Position numbers and translations under genes: made by a program. Of a DNA stretch of 64,000 nucleotides, positions 55,050 through 64,000 are shown piece after piece. Each line of letters opens with the position of its first letter. Position 1 is the first letter of the stretch. Origin of the DNA: Chitinophaga costaii (GTDB lineage Bacteria; Bacteroidota; Bacteroidia; Chitinophagales; Chitinophagaceae); contig NZ_FMAR01000005.1 of NCBI RefSeq assembly GCF_900094705.1, positions 248,001 through 312,000 on the forward strand. The letters are read 5' to 3'. The notes below the pieces were generated by a model. The model saw nothing but the letters and a program-made list of their open reading frames with translations, did not search any database and was not told where the DNA came from.

Positions 55050-56441
55050 TTAAGGATTTTGTTGCATGTTTTTATTCGCCTTCATTTCCGCATCGGGAAT
55101 GGGATAAATATATCCTTTGTCGGTGGGTTGCAGGGTTATGGCGCCGGCGGCGTTAACTACATCTGCCGGCTCGCGGGTGATGGTAAGATTGCGGCGGCGC
55201 AGATCGTAATAGCGGTGGCCTTCAAAGGCCAGCTCTTTAAAACGTTCTGCATAAATAGCGTCGATGGCGCTGGATCTATCCGGCAGCGACACCGGTGTAT
55301 AACCATTGATGCGGGCGGCTCTCAGGGCATTCAGATCGGCAGCGGCACCGGCCAGGTCGTCCAGTTCGGCGCGTGCTTCGGCGCGGATCAAATACATTTC
55401 GCCGGTGCGGAATAATTTGCTGTCTGCCAGGTTTACCACGCTGGCTTCGGGCTGGTATTTATTCACGATGTAAGGTGCCAGGCCGGGGGTGTTGTCCGGG
55501 TTTTCCAGGGCCACCCAGGGGAAACGGATATCGTTGTCTTTATCGAACTTATCCAGTAATTCAAAAGAAGGCACGTACAAGGCTACGCCATTGCCATAAT
55601 CATAAAAGATATCGCCAATATAAAGCGCGTCGTCGGTGGTGCGTTTATTTTTCCAGATCACTTCCTCCGTTCCCTGGTCCAGCCATATCTGTCCATAGGA
55701 TGCTTTAGTGGCCAGCGGTACGGCGTTGATAGCCTCTGTGCTATATAGGCGGGCACTGTCCCACTCCTGGTTATAGAGCGCTACCCTGGCCTGTATGGCG
55801 CTGATAGCCGGGGCTGTAATGCGGGTTACATCGGTAAAGTCGGCGGGCATCAGGGCTTTGGCGGCGGCCAGGTCGGCATGAATGTCCTGCAACACTATTT
55901 CATAATTATCCCGCGCAGGCGAACCAATGCCAGCGGAAAACATGTAAGGCACACCCAGGGCGCCGGTGTGATAGGCTTCAGCAAAATTGCGCAGCAGGTC
56001 GAAGTGGCAATAAGCGCGCAGGGCCAGCAGTTCTGCCTTGTATTGATTGCGCAGCGCTTCCTCACCGGCTTTCAGGTTAATGTTGTCTGCCGCAGCCAGT
56101 ACGCGGTTCAGGCGGTCTATCACGATATAGTTCTGCTCCCAAGGCGCGGTGATGGTGGTATTGGAGGCATCGTTCTGCCAGCGGTAGGTATCGATATTGC
56201 GACCGGAGGTATTATCGGCCGGCAGGGTACATTCGTCGCTGGTGAGGGCGGAGTTGCGGATGTAGGCAAAGCTCACGCCTGCATATGCGCCGAGCAGGCC
56301 TTTGTTCAGGTCTGTTACGGTTTTGTAGGCGGTGGAGGCATCCAGTTCATCAGTAGGTTTTAAATCCAACTTACCGGAACAGGCGCAAATAACTAACGTG
56401 AACGCACCTACGCAATACAATAAAATATATTTAAGTTTCAT
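55050..56441 (-). CDS. SusD/RagB-like outer-membrane lipoprotein (cyanophycin locus)
   Basis: The product has 463 residues from ATG 56441 (MKLKYILLYC). The lipobox is VICAC, with the acceptor Cys at 21. TPR-like and RagB C-terminal motifs are clear (LIRAEARAELDDLAGAAADLNALRAARING, AIYAERFKELAFEGHRYYDLRRRN). It should bind extracellular ligand over the SusC barrel encoded just upstream. The earlier in-frame ATG at 56453 overlaps the susC stop codon by one base and is a possible start. Confidence 0.92.
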   Translation of the reverse strand: MKLKYILLYCVGAFTLVICACSGKLDLKPTDELDASTAYKTVTDLNKGLLGAYAGVSFAYIRNSALTSDECTLPADNTSGRNIDTYRWQNDASNTTITAPWEQNYIVIDRLNRVLAAADNINLKAGEEALRNQYKAELLALRAYCHFDLLRNFAEAYHTGALGVPYMFSAGIGSPARDNYEIVLQDIHADLAAAKALMPADFTDVTRITAPAISAIQARVALYNQEWDSARLYSTEAINAVPLATKASYGQIWLDQGTEEVIWKNKRTTDDALYIGDIFYDYGNGVALYVPSFELLDKFDKDNDIRFPWVALENPDNTPGLAPYIVNKYQPEASVVNLADSKLFRTGEMYLIRAEARAELDDLAGAAADLNALRAARINGYTPVSLPDRSSAIDAIYAERFKELAFEGHRYYDLRRRNLTITREPADVVNAAGAITLQPTDKGYIYPIPDAEMKANKNMQQNP

Positions 56442-56452
56442 GTGCTGCAGCA

Positions 56453-59400
56453 TTAAAAGTTAAGATTTAAACCAGCCGTGTAGGTCTTAGGATTCGGGTA
56501 GGCAAAGAGGGCTTCGTTGTCGCTGTTTTCTGGATCAAAGCCTTTCCATTTGGTCCAGGTAACCAGGTTCTGGCCCTGCACGTAAATGTTTACATCTTTA
56601 ATAAACCCGTTGCCCCAGCGGGCCAGCAGGTTTTTGGGCAGGTGGTAGCCAATGCTCACATTGCGCAGGCGCAGGTAGCGTGCTTCCTGTATATCCAGGC
56701 TGGAATAATGACGGGAGTAATCGAGGCTGGGCAGGATGGCATGATCGCCTTCCTTGCGCCAGCGGTGGTATAACTCGCGGGTGGTTTGGTTGCTGGTGTT
56801 GTATTTTTCGTTTTCGTTATAATAATCTTCGTTGTTGTAGCGCATGTGATGGCCGGTGAAGGCAAAGAGCGCGCTGCCGTACAATCCTTTCCAGGTAAGG
56901 CTGGTATTAAATCCGCCGGTGAGTGCGGGAATATAACTGCCCAGGGTGAAGTTTTGATTTACATCGTCATAATCGGTAGACACTTTTCCATCGTGATCAT
57001 AGTAAAGGCCCCTGCCGGTTTCGGGGTCTACGCCCGCCCATTTAGGGGCGTATTGGGTACCATAGGGCAGGCCTTCACGAATGAGTACAGTGGAGTTGCT
57101 GCCGTAGAGAAATTCACCGGTTTTACCCAGGTCGGTGATCTTATTTTTATTATATCCTACGTTTACACCCACCTGCCATTTAAAGTTGCGGTGGCGGATG
57201 ATATCGCCCTGCAGATCTGCTTCCACTCCCCGGTTGCGCATGGCGCCTACGTTGAGCAACAGGCTTTCAAAGCCGGAGGTAAGCGACAGGGGCTGCTCTA
57301 CAAATAGGTTGTAGGTTTTCTTATTGTACACATCGGCCACCAGTCGGAGGCGGTTATTAAACAGGCCCAGGTCTACCCCTATGTTTAGCTCGCGGGCATA
57401 TTCCCAATCATACTGCGGATAGCCTGGTGCCACGGGTACCTGTGCAGGAATGCCTCCGTAAGTGGTAGTACCAAAGGAGGCAAAGTAACCATATGCACTG
57501 CCAAAGGGACTGGCCACTGTACCGTAACTGGCGCGGAAACGCAGGTCGTTGATGGTGGTTACGTTCTTCAAAAAATCTTCCTTCTTTGCTTCCCATCCCA
57601 GGCCCACAGCATAAAACGGGTGCCAGCGCTGGTCTACCGGTACGGTGGAGGAACCATCGTAACGCAGGCTTGCATTCACCGTGTATTTTTCATGGAAGGT
57701 ATAACGGCCCAGGGCCATGTAAGACACCAGACCGTAAGCAGTGCGGGAGCCACTTACATCGGGAATAAAAGCATTGTCTGGCGTTCCGGGCGTGATGGCG
57801 CCGGCAGAATAAGGCAGGCGTTCGTCCAGGCCATAGCCCGTGTAATTAAAGCGATGCAGGCGGCGCTGGTTGTATTCGAAGTAAGCGGATACTTCCAGGT
57901 CGTGTTTTTGAGCAAAGATATTGGCATACGTTAAACCGGAGGTAGAGATCAGTGCCGTGTTGCGGCTCAGACCTTCGCCGTAGCTGCCTTCCCCGCCTTT
58001 ATCTACACTGCGGCCGGCATGGCTGTCGGGGTTCACAAATCTTTCGGATACAATATCGCGGTAGTCTATTCCCAAACGGGTCTTGGCCACCAGGCCGTTG
58101 GCAATGCGGTAGTTAAAAGCACCGCTAAGCAGGCCTTTTAATTGTCCTTCTTTGCTGGTTGCATTGAGTATCTGGTCTAACGCGTTGCTGCCTTCCCGGT
58201 CGCCAATGGCGCCATAATCGCTGGCAATATCGGAAGTGATCAGCGTGCCATCTGGCGCGTAAGGCGATTCATAGGGCAAGGCATAAAAGGTGGATGCTAC
58301 CGGATTGGCCACCTTACTACTGCCCTCGCGGGATATGTAGCGACTGTTGGCATACCCTACGCTCAAGTTAATATTGCCCGTAAAACGATCCAGGTTAAAA
58401 TCCATGTTATGCTTAAAAGTATACCGTTCCAAGCCCGATCTTTTTACGAGGCCGTTTTGTTTGTAATAATCCAGGGAGGTATAAAAACGCACCTGGTCGT
58501 TGCCCCCGCTAAGGGCCATTTGTTGCTGGGAGAACTGGCCTTTTTGCAGCAGTACTTTGCGCCAGTCGGTATTGATTTTACGAACACTGTCTAACTTGTG
58601 ATCCAGCACCGCAAGCTCCTCGGCAGTAAGGTTTTCATTGTCCGGGTTATCGCGGGAATATTCCCAACCGGCCCCCAGGTCCTGGCCTTGTTCCAAGCCT
58701 ACCTGGTGTTCAAACTCCAGGCGTTGCTGTGTGTTCATCATACCATAGTGTGCGGTAGGCAGGTCTGAAAAGCCGTATTGGGAGCGGTATTCCAGGGTAG
58801 GCTTGCCAGCCTTTCCTTTGCGGGTGGTGATAACCAGCACCCCATTGGCACCCCGCGATCCATAAAGGGCGGTGGAGGCGGCGTCTTTCAACACCGTTAC
58901 CGAGGCTATATCATTGGGGTTAATGCCTTGCAGGTAATCCGGTTCAATAGGTACACCATCCAGCACGTAGAGCAACTGCGAATTGCCCGCCAGCGTACCT
59001 ACGCCCCGCAGCACCACGTTGGCACTGGTGCCGGGCTGTCCGGAGCCGGAAGTCACCACCAGCCCGGGTACCCGGGCTTGCAAGATGTTATCGAACGTAG
59101 CCATGGGTACTTCGGCAATCTTATCTTCCCCCACCACAGCGGTGGCGCTCACCGATTTATCGCGGGTATAATTCGTATAGCCGGTAACCGTTATACTGTT
59201 CAATGTTTGCACATCTACCTCCATCTGTACATCCAGCACCGTGCGGCTGCCGATGGCCAGTTGTTGTTTGACATAGCCCACCAGCGTGAAGTCTAGTGTT
59301 TTGGCGTCTTCCGGCAGCGTGAGCACATAGTGGCCACTGGCATCCGTTACCGCGCCGGTATTGGTGCCGGTAACGCGTACCGTTACACCCGGCAGGGGCA

Positions 59401-59818
59401 GGTTGTCTGCGCCCGTTACCTTACCGCGAATAATATGGTCTTGCATTTTGCTGGCATTGGCATACAGCACTACCAGGCCATTTTCTTTGAGGGCATAGGT
59501 AAGCTGTGTGCCGGCAAATGCCTGTCGCAACACCTCCTCCAGCGAAGCGGCATGGGCGCTCACCGTAACGCGGGGCGCGGCAGCCAGGCTTTCGTTGTGG
59601 TACACGAAACGGTAGTCCGTTTGTTGCTCCACAGCTTTGAGAACCTGAATAATGCCTGCATTTTGCAGCCGCAGGGTAATTTTTTCCTGCGCGTACCCTT
59701 TGGCTACAACCTGCATACAGGCCACTAAAAGCAAAAGCGATGTCAATTTCATAGTCAAGAGGAATTGCCTCGCCCGGCGGGAGTGAAGTTCCCGGCGACA
59801 AACAGCGATTTTTCGCAT
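56453..59818 (-). CDS. SusC/RagA-like TonB-dependent transporter with STN domain (cyanophycin locus)
   Basis: The product has 1121 residues. A long N terminus precedes the export signal (MKLTSLLLLVACMQVVAKGYAQ), as is usual in Chitinophaga-type SusC. The STN domain follows (ITLRLQNAGIIQVLKAVEQQ), then CarboxypepD-reg (LPLPGVTVRVTGTNTGAVTD), plug (VVLRGVGTLAGNSQLLYVLDG, VTVLKDAASTALYGSRGANG) and the barrel ending YTAGLNLNF. The STN domain should signal to the FecR/ECF pair upstream in the operon direction. Ligand inferred from the neighbouring peptidases rather than from the barrel itself. Confidence 0.94.
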   Translation of the reverse strand: MRKIAVCRRELHSRRARQFLLTMKLTSLLLLVACMQVVAKGYAQEKITLRLQNAGIIQVLKAVEQQTDYRFVYHNESLAAAPRVTVSAHAASLEEVLRQAFAGTQLTYALKENGLVVLYANASKMQDHIIRGKVTGADNLPLPGVTVRVTGTNTGAVTDASGHYVLTLPEDAKTLDFTLVGYVKQQLAIGSRTVLDVQMEVDVQTLNSITVTGYTNYTRDKSVSATAVVGEDKIAEVPMATFDNILQARVPGLVVTSGSGQPGTSANVVLRGVGTLAGNSQLLYVLDGVPIEPDYLQGINPNDIASVTVLKDAASTALYGSRGANGVLVITTRKGKAGKPTLEYRSQYGFSDLPTAHYGMMNTQQRLEFEHQVGLEQGQDLGAGWEYSRDNPDNENLTAEELAVLDHKLDSVRKINTDWRKVLLQKGQFSQQQMALSGGNDQVRFYTSLDYYKQNGLVKRSGLERYTFKHNMDFNLDRFTGNINLSVGYANSRYISREGSSKVANPVASTFYALPYESPYAPDGTLITSDIASDYGAIGDREGSNALDQILNATSKEGQLKGLLSGAFNYRIANGLVAKTRLGIDYRDIVSERFVNPDSHAGRSVDKGGEGSYGEGLSRNTALISTSGLTYANIFAQKHDLEVSAYFEYNQRRLHRFNYTGYGLDERLPYSAGAITPGTPDNAFIPDVSGSRTAYGLVSYMALGRYTFHEKYTVNASLRYDGSSTVPVDQRWHPFYAVGLGWEAKKEDFLKNVTTINDLRFRASYGTVASPFGSAYGYFASFGTTTYGGIPAQVPVAPGYPQYDWEYARELNIGVDLGLFNNRLRLVADVYNKKTYNLFVEQPLSLTSGFESLLLNVGAMRNRGVEADLQGDIIRHRNFKWQVGVNVGYNKNKITDLGKTGEFLYGSNSTVLIREGLPYGTQYAPKWAGVDPETGRGLYYDHDGKVSTDYDDVNQNFTLGSYIPALTGGFNTSLTWKGLYGSALFAFTGHHMRYNNEDYYNENEKYNTSNQTTRELYHRWRKEGDHAILPSLDYSRHYSSLDIQEARYLRLRNVSIGYHLPKNLLARWGNGFIKDVNIYVQGQNLVTWTKWKGFDPENSDNEALFAYPNPKTYTAGLNLNF

Positions 59819-59967
59819 AAATTTGGTTGGGTTTAGTGAAATGAATAATCCTTATTGCATTTTCCCGGACCTACCTTAACGGGGGCAATGTTGGCGCATT
59901 GCCCCTGTGTTTTTTTGGAAGACAGGTATGAGTATTTGGTTGATATGTATGTTACAGGTATTATTGC

Positions 59968-61050
59968 TTACTTCCGGATGATGATTTTGCCATGTTCCAT
60001 TTTAAAACTGAAGGCATAGGATAATTGCAGCGCCTTCAATGCCTCTACAATACTTTCACTGTCAAAAGTGCCACTGTAGCGGTATTGCTGCACCTCATCC
60101 CCTTCAAAAACAATGGGGATGCCATACCATTTTTCCAGTTTGGCAGCGATAGCTTTCAGTGGTTCATTCTCTATTTCCAGGCGGCTATGCACCCATGCAT
60201 TTTCCTGTGCGGTCCTGCCGTTCAATGGCAGCACTTTCATCGGCTGATTGGCCGCCCTTTTTGCGGGGGAAGCGGGTATGTTTTCCACTACCAGTTTTTC
60301 ATGGGGTGCCAGCAATACGGGCGGCGTAGTGGCACCATTGGCCAATACAGACACCTGTCCGCGAAAGAGGGCCGTTTCGGTGGCACCCTTGCCCGGCCAT
60401 GCACGCACGTTGAACTGGGTACCCAGCACGGTGATGGCTGCTTGCTGCGTATGTACAATGAAGGGGTGGGCGGCATCCTGCTTCACATCAAAGAAGGCCT
60501 CTCCTTCCAGGGTTAGGGTGCGGTTGCTTTGATTGAAGCCGGTATCCAACACGGCTTTGCTCTGACTGCGCAGGGTGATCACGCTGCCATCGGGCAGCAC
60601 CACCGTTTTACGCGGGGCGCTGCCAGCAGCAAACGTAAGAACGCTAAAGTGGGCGATAGGTTGAGAAGGCTGGGTTGTTACGTATTTAAAAGTAGCCACA
60701 CTCACTACGAGCACGATTATAGCTGCTGCAACGGCAGTTACTGCGCGGTAGCGGCGGCGCGCGGGAAGGGCGGATGCTTGGTCTGGCAGGCGCGCGGCGA
60801 GCAAGGTTTGCAACCGGGCGCTTTGGGCCATGCCCTGGCGAAGCTGTTGTAGCTGTTCCAGCCGGTTGCCTTGGTGGGCTGTTAGGATTTGCACCAGTTG
60901 TTTAGCGGTGTCCATGTCTGCCTGGCGCGCAGGGTGCTCTGCGGCGAAAGCCTCCCAGAACAGCACCTGTGCCGGGTTTGCGCCGGTACAATATGACTGG
61001 AAGCTTTCGTCGCAAACGAAATCCTCTATGCTGTATTGGGAGAAGTCCAT
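59968..61050 (-). CDS. FecR-type anti-sigma factor (cyanophycin locus)
   Basis: The product has 360 residues from ATG 61050 (MDFSQYSIED); an ATG three codons earlier is possible. The cytoplasmic part is followed by a membrane segment (AVTAVAAAIIVLVVSVATF) and the FecR core (KTVVLPDGSVITLRSQSKAVLD, LTLEGEAFFDVKQDAAHPF, ITVLGTQFNVRAW). The C terminus is an STN-like module (LKAIAAKLEKWYGIPIVFEGDE). It lies between the ECF sigma gene and susC, the standard order for signal-controlled SusCD loci. Confidence 0.93.
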   Translation of the reverse strand: MDFSQYSIEDFVCDESFQSYCTGANPAQVLFWEAFAAEHPARQADMDTAKQLVQILTAHQGNRLEQLQQLRQGMAQSARLQTLLAARLPDQASALPARRRYRAVTAVAAAIIVLVVSVATFKYVTTQPSQPIAHFSVLTFAAGSAPRKTVVLPDGSVITLRSQSKAVLDTGFNQSNRTLTLEGEAFFDVKQDAAHPFIVHTQQAAITVLGTQFNVRAWPGKGATETALFRGQVSVLANGATTPPVLLAPHEKLVVENIPASPAKRAANQPMKVLPLNGRTAQENAWVHSRLEIENEPLKAIAAKLEKWYGIPIVFEGDEVQQYRYSGTFDSESIVEALKALQLSYAFSFKMEHGKIIIRK

Positions 61051-61179
61051 GGAATGCATTTGTAATATAGACGGAGGAATGTTGCGCTTTTCCTAAGGAT
61101 GGGGGGCCTTTTTTTTTGTTTTTGTTGGAAGCTTTCTTAAGACACTTCGCGCTATTATCTTTTAGCGATGGATTTTCAA

Positions 61180-61240
61180 AGAAGTTATCCCTTGCAAGGA
61201 TAAAATAATGCAGCGAGGCCAAAGCAGGATACTAAATTAT
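61180..61240 (-). repeat. Possible relic of the repeat-family tail
   Basis: AAAATAATGCAGCGAGGCCA resembles the tail block GGAATAATGCAGCGAAGCCA seen near 48150. It lies in the 264-bp FecR-sigma gap, with no core or head left. Confidence 0.4.
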
Positions 61241-61314
61241 TAACAGCAGAAAGTGGAATATAAAAAACAGCCTTTTACGATATACCTAGCAACAACTGTT
61301 TGGGGAAAAATTAT

Positions 61315-61866
61315 CTACTTCAGCGCATGCCGCAACACCTTGATCGCATCATACACCGTATTATACGCCGTTTTAATCGTCTGCTCTGTTTGGGCGGCGA
61401 TCTGTTCATAACTCAAGCCTTCAAAAAATTTGAGGCGTATAAGCTCCGTCTGGCGGGGGGTGAGTAACTGCAAGGCCAGGTGCAGCTTGCGCTTCAGCTC
61501 CTCATCATGCTGCACGCGGATGATGATCTCTTCATAAGATAATTCGCTGCCTTCTGCTTCGCTGGCCATATTGCGGGCGGCAGCGCCCTGGCGGGCCTGG
61601 TAGGTTTGCTGGTCGAGAAGGGCGTTGCGCAGGGCGGTAAATAAATAAGCCCGCACTTGCTCCACGGCGGGCAGGCGGGCGCGCTTATCCCATAGGCTCA
61701 GGAATAGTTGGTTCACACAATCCTTTACCAGCTCGTCGTCTGCGCAGCATTTCAGGCCGAAACGCAGCAAATGAAAATAGGTGTTGTTGTACAGCCCAAA
61801 CAGCGCCTCCTTGTCACCGTTCCGGACCTGCTCCCAATACAACCGGTTATCTTCCTCCTGCAACAT
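61315..61866 (-). CDS. ECF RNA polymerase sigma factor (cyanophycin locus)
   Basis: The product has 183 residues from ATG 61866 (MLQEEDNRLYWEQ). Region 2 has LVKDCVNQLFLSLWDKRARLP and region 4 LTPRQTELIRLKFFEGLSYEQIAAQTEQTIKTAYNTVYDAIKVL. An upstream in-frame ATG at 61902 would add 12 residues unlike the family. It lies in front of FecR, SusC, SusD and the two peptidases, all on the minus strand, and probably drives them when ligand is present. Confidence 0.92.
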   Translation of the reverse strand: MLQEEDNRLYWEQVRNGDKEALFGLYNNTYFHLLRFGLKCCADDELVKDCVNQLFLSLWDKRARLPAVEQVRAYLFTALRNALLDQQTYQARQGAAARNMASEAEGSELSYEEIIIRVQHDEELKRKLHLALQLLTPRQTELIRLKFFEGLSYEQIAAQTEQTIKTAYNTVYDAIKVLRHALK

Positions 61867-61926
61867 GGTCCGTAAAATATAAAAAACGTGGTGAAAATGC
61901 AATGAAGCGGTGCAGGGTGTTCCGGC

Positions 61927-62424
61927 TTATTTAAACTGGGCCACTTTGGCACAAAACCCTCCATATACAGCCTGCTGTGCGGCGGGGTACTTATACACGA
62001 AGGTGTGCCACACCATGGTTTGGGGCGTTGCATCTCCCAGGTAGGCAATTTTGCGGAGGGTTTTCTTTTCGTACACGATATTTCCTTTGGCATCGGTGCC
62101 GGAGAGAATGAACCAGGTATCGTGTACGCTTTTGTAGGTAACCGTACGCAGGTCTTTGGCGGCCTTGCTAGCGGCGTAGCTCATGGTAACCTTATCGGTG
62201 GCCGGATCGGCGTCTGTATCTTCCAGCAGGAGGTTGCCCCAGGCAGACAGGCTGGCCTTTTTATCCGGGCTAAAAAACACCTGCCCGTCTTCGTTGCCAG
62301 ACTCGCCGGCGCCCTGGAAGGAAGCGTTATATTCCACGCAAAAATCAAAACGGTTGTTGCAGTACGTTTGGTAGCCGGTATCGGCGCGGAGTGGGAATAG
62401 CAGTAGTGCGATGGTAAAAAGCAT
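61927..62424 (-). CDS. Small exported protein of unknown function
   Basis: The product has 165 residues with a short hydrophobic start (MLFTIALLLFPLRA) that may be a signal peptide. It contains TYCNNRFDFCVEYNASF near the N terminus (two Cys nine apart... CNNRFDFC) and a second half rich in aromatic residues (VYEKKTLRKIAYLGDATPQT). No family was recognised. The gene is 23 bp downstream of the phosphoesterase gene and 60 bp upstream of the ECF sigma gene, all on the same strand. Confidence 0.65.
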   Translation of the reverse strand: MLFTIALLLFPLRADTGYQTYCNNRFDFCVEYNASFQGAGESGNEDGQVFFSPDKKASLSAWGNLLLEDTDADPATDKVTMSYAASKAAKDLRTVTYKSVHDTWFILSGTDAKGNIVYEKKTLRKIAYLGDATPQTMVWHTFVYKYPAAQQAVYGGFCAKVAQFK

Positions 62425-62447
62425 GGTGATATTAATTTGCGAAACGT

Positions 62448-63548
62448 TTATTTTTTAGGATCCAGCAGCTCCCGGTTGCCTTTCTCGTTAACGCGGTAGT
62501 ACTTGCCGCGTTCTATCAGCAAGGCCTGGTGAATGCCTTCGTGCTGGTTCACATCCACAGCGATCACCTTGCCTTCGTAATGGGTGGTCACCAGGCTGTC
62601 GACGATCGTATGCCCTACCACAATTTTATGCACGCCATACAATTGCAGGGTACTATCTACCGTTTGCTGGGAAGCCCTGGGTTCGGCAAAGTAGCCCCGG
62701 TACCAGAACAGGCCGTTGCGGCCCAGGAAAAGCTGCATACTGTCTGGCACCTGTGCGTGGGGGGTGGCGTAAAAGGGGCGGCTGCTCGCGTTGATATCGG
62801 CCAGTGACATAGCCCTTTCATTCACTGCCGGGGATACGCCGCCGTGCAGGACCAGCAGGTCGCCTATTTTTTCCACAATATTTTTAGTGCGTAGCCAGCG
62901 GCCCAGTTCTGTGTTTTCGGAATAGAGGTCGTGGTAGCTGCGCTGCAGCAGCGTGGCATGGGCAGCATATTTAGGCTGCACGTAGCGGAAATCGCCGCTC
63001 AGGTTCATAATATCGTGATTGCCCAGTATCACGTGTACATAACCGCCATCCAGGGGTGCCACCTGTTCCAGTTTGTAGAGCAGCCATAGGTATTCCACCA
63101 CTGTACTGCCACGGTCGAAGAGGTCGCCAGCGATCACGAGGTGTCCCTTGCCGAAGGTCCAATTATACTGTTCATCGATCACTTTATTGGCTAGCAGCAG
63201 GGCGCGGAAGGCCCCGAATTCGCCTTCTATATCGGAGAGGATGAGTACTTTTTCGGGAGCAGCATATTGTACTGGCGGACTGTGCAATTCCGTCTGTAAT
63301 GGTACTTCAAAATTCCAGGCAGGCAGGTCGCTGAAAATAACTGGCAGTGCCAGGCCGGGTTTCATCTCGGCAGAGAGGGTATCGGTGTGTACGGTCGTGT
63401 CGCGGATATGCTGTACATGCAGGTCGCCGTCGATATAAAATACATAAGGCCCGTCGTAGGTGGTGCGGGTAGAGTCTTGTGCCATAGCTTGATGGGACAA
63501 GGTAATAAAAACTGCGGTGATGAGGGGTATGCGGGTAAATAAATACAT
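62448..63548 (-). CDS. Exported PPP-like metallophosphoesterase
   Basis: The product has 366 residues. The signal peptide is MYLFTRIPLITAVFITLSHQAMAQ. Metal-site motifs of calcineurin-like phosphoesterases appear in order: LSDIEGEF (GDxHG-like, with Glu in place of His), GDLFDRG, LGNHDIM and HGGVSP, then GHTIV. This arrangement resembles bacterial Shewanella-like protein phosphatases. It should act in the periplasm on phosphoester substrates; the SDIEG change is a visible departure from the usual GDIHG. It is the first gene of a unit with the unknown protein downstream. Confidence 0.87.
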   Translation of the reverse strand: MYLFTRIPLITAVFITLSHQAMAQDSTRTTYDGPYVFYIDGDLHVQHIRDTTVHTDTLSAEMKPGLALPVIFSDLPAWNFEVPLQTELHSPPVQYAAPEKVLILSDIEGEFGAFRALLLANKVIDEQYNWTFGKGHLVIAGDLFDRGSTVVEYLWLLYKLEQVAPLDGGYVHVILGNHDIMNLSGDFRYVQPKYAAHATLLQRSYHDLYSENTELGRWLRTKNIVEKIGDLLVLHGGVSPAVNERAMSLADINASSRPFYATPHAQVPDSMQLFLGRNGLFWYRGYFAEPRASQQTVDSTLQLYGVHKIVVGHTIVDSLVTTHYEGKVIAVDVNQHEGIHQALLIERGKYYRVNEKGNRELLDPKK

Positions 63549-64000
63549 GTAAGCAACTGTATTTTAGGATTGTTGGTATTACACCCTGGCGGCGGCAAAA
63601 TACGAAATCTCGCCAATTATGCGGTGGCCATTGTTGTTCGGCGCGGGCATGTTTTGCACCAGCGGCAGGGACACCAGTATGATCTTGCGGGAGACGTACC
63701 GGAGGTGTTGCCTGCCCGCAGCAAAGTTTACTACGGTTTGCAGGGGGGTAATCCTGGAAATGATGCCAATAACGTATGTCAATCTTTCTCCCCCCTAAGG
63801 GTTGCTTTACATGCAGACACCAGCACAGTACATGATGCGAAATGGGGATGCAGCGGAAAATTAACGCGGTAGCAAGGCCGACTTTTCCCGGCCTACAATA
63901 AGCGTGCTTGGGCAACATTTCCTTATGATCTCCAACAAGATAATCTTACAGGGAAATGTTCCAATATTGGCAGTCAAACATTTAGCATTTACCATTAGCT
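63549..64000. other. Right-end intergenic region
   Basis: No convincing gene is seen in these 452 bp; ORFs present have no family resemblance. AACATTTCC (63914-63922) and GGAAATGTT (63952-63960) form a 9-bp inverted repeat with a 29-nt loop, and the palindrome CCAATATTGG follows at 63961-63970. Confidence 0.4.

Noticed and set aside
63570..63872. 100-codon plus ORF and overlapping minus ORFs at the right end
   Set aside because: No family features, and frames on both strands are open in the same place.

Overview
The window looks like chromosomal DNA from a soil-type Bacteroidota, most likely in or near Chitinophaga. The evidence is two SusC/SusD outer-membrane uptake pairs, two ECF-sigma/FecR pairs, a large CarboxypepD-reg/beta-barrel TonB receptor, a tricorn-type S41 peptidase, TAnnTTTG-type promoter boxes and an absence of strong Shine-Dalgarno sites. 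No rRNA, tRNA, CRISPR array, integrase or transposase was seen. All calls are from reading the sequence; no database search was run.

Layout. 1-2.9 kb: 5' end of clpC (minus), a STAS-like protein and ribonuclease Z. 4-10.3 kb: a secreted HEVGH metallopeptidase, a lone receiver protein and a MacAB/TolC-type efflux operon (minus). 10.4-15.2 kb: proB-proA, a Gly-rich DUF6515-like surface protein and a UlaG-like metallo-hydrolase. 16.3-23.6 kb: a tricorn homologue and a TonB receptor (minus). 24.3-27.6 kb: two tandem secreted esterases and an AraC-type regulator. 27.6-39.3 kb: a class III lanthionine synthetase-like protein (LanKC) divergent from three paralogous small secreted peptides (plus a decayed fourth) and a MauE-like redox membrane protein. 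These face a convergent tlpA-susC-susD operon; the peptide-to-tlpA part is AT-rich compared with its flanks. 40-46 kb: an AraC-type regulator, a relative lacking the HTH, an S41-like protein without the catalytic Ser, and a small monooxygenase. 48.3-52.6 kb: an orphan sigma/FecR pair and a divergent MerR/MFS efflux pair with four evenly phased operator-like palindromes. 52.9-61.9 kb: isoaspartyl peptidase, cyanophycinase, SusD, SusC, FecR and ECF sigma, which together look like an uptake and degradation locus for cyanophycin or a similar isoaspartyl polymer. 61.9-63.5 kb: a secreted protein of unknown function and a PPP-like phosphoesterase.

Five intergenic regions (2.9-4.0, 15.2-16.0, 19.7-20.9, 43.0-43.6 and 46.1-48.2 kb) are filled by one non-coding modular repeat family. 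A full unit has a head with two hairpins, an optional cassette of about 55 bp, a core of about 270 bp bounded by inverted arms, a tail that expands in 40-bp steps, and a linker. Copies occur in both orientations and often as inverted pairs. Several copies change both arms of the head hairpin together.

The three things most worth following are this repeat family, the LanKC/peptide/redox/SusCD cluster as a possible new RiPP or secreted-peptide system, and the putative cyanophycin locus.
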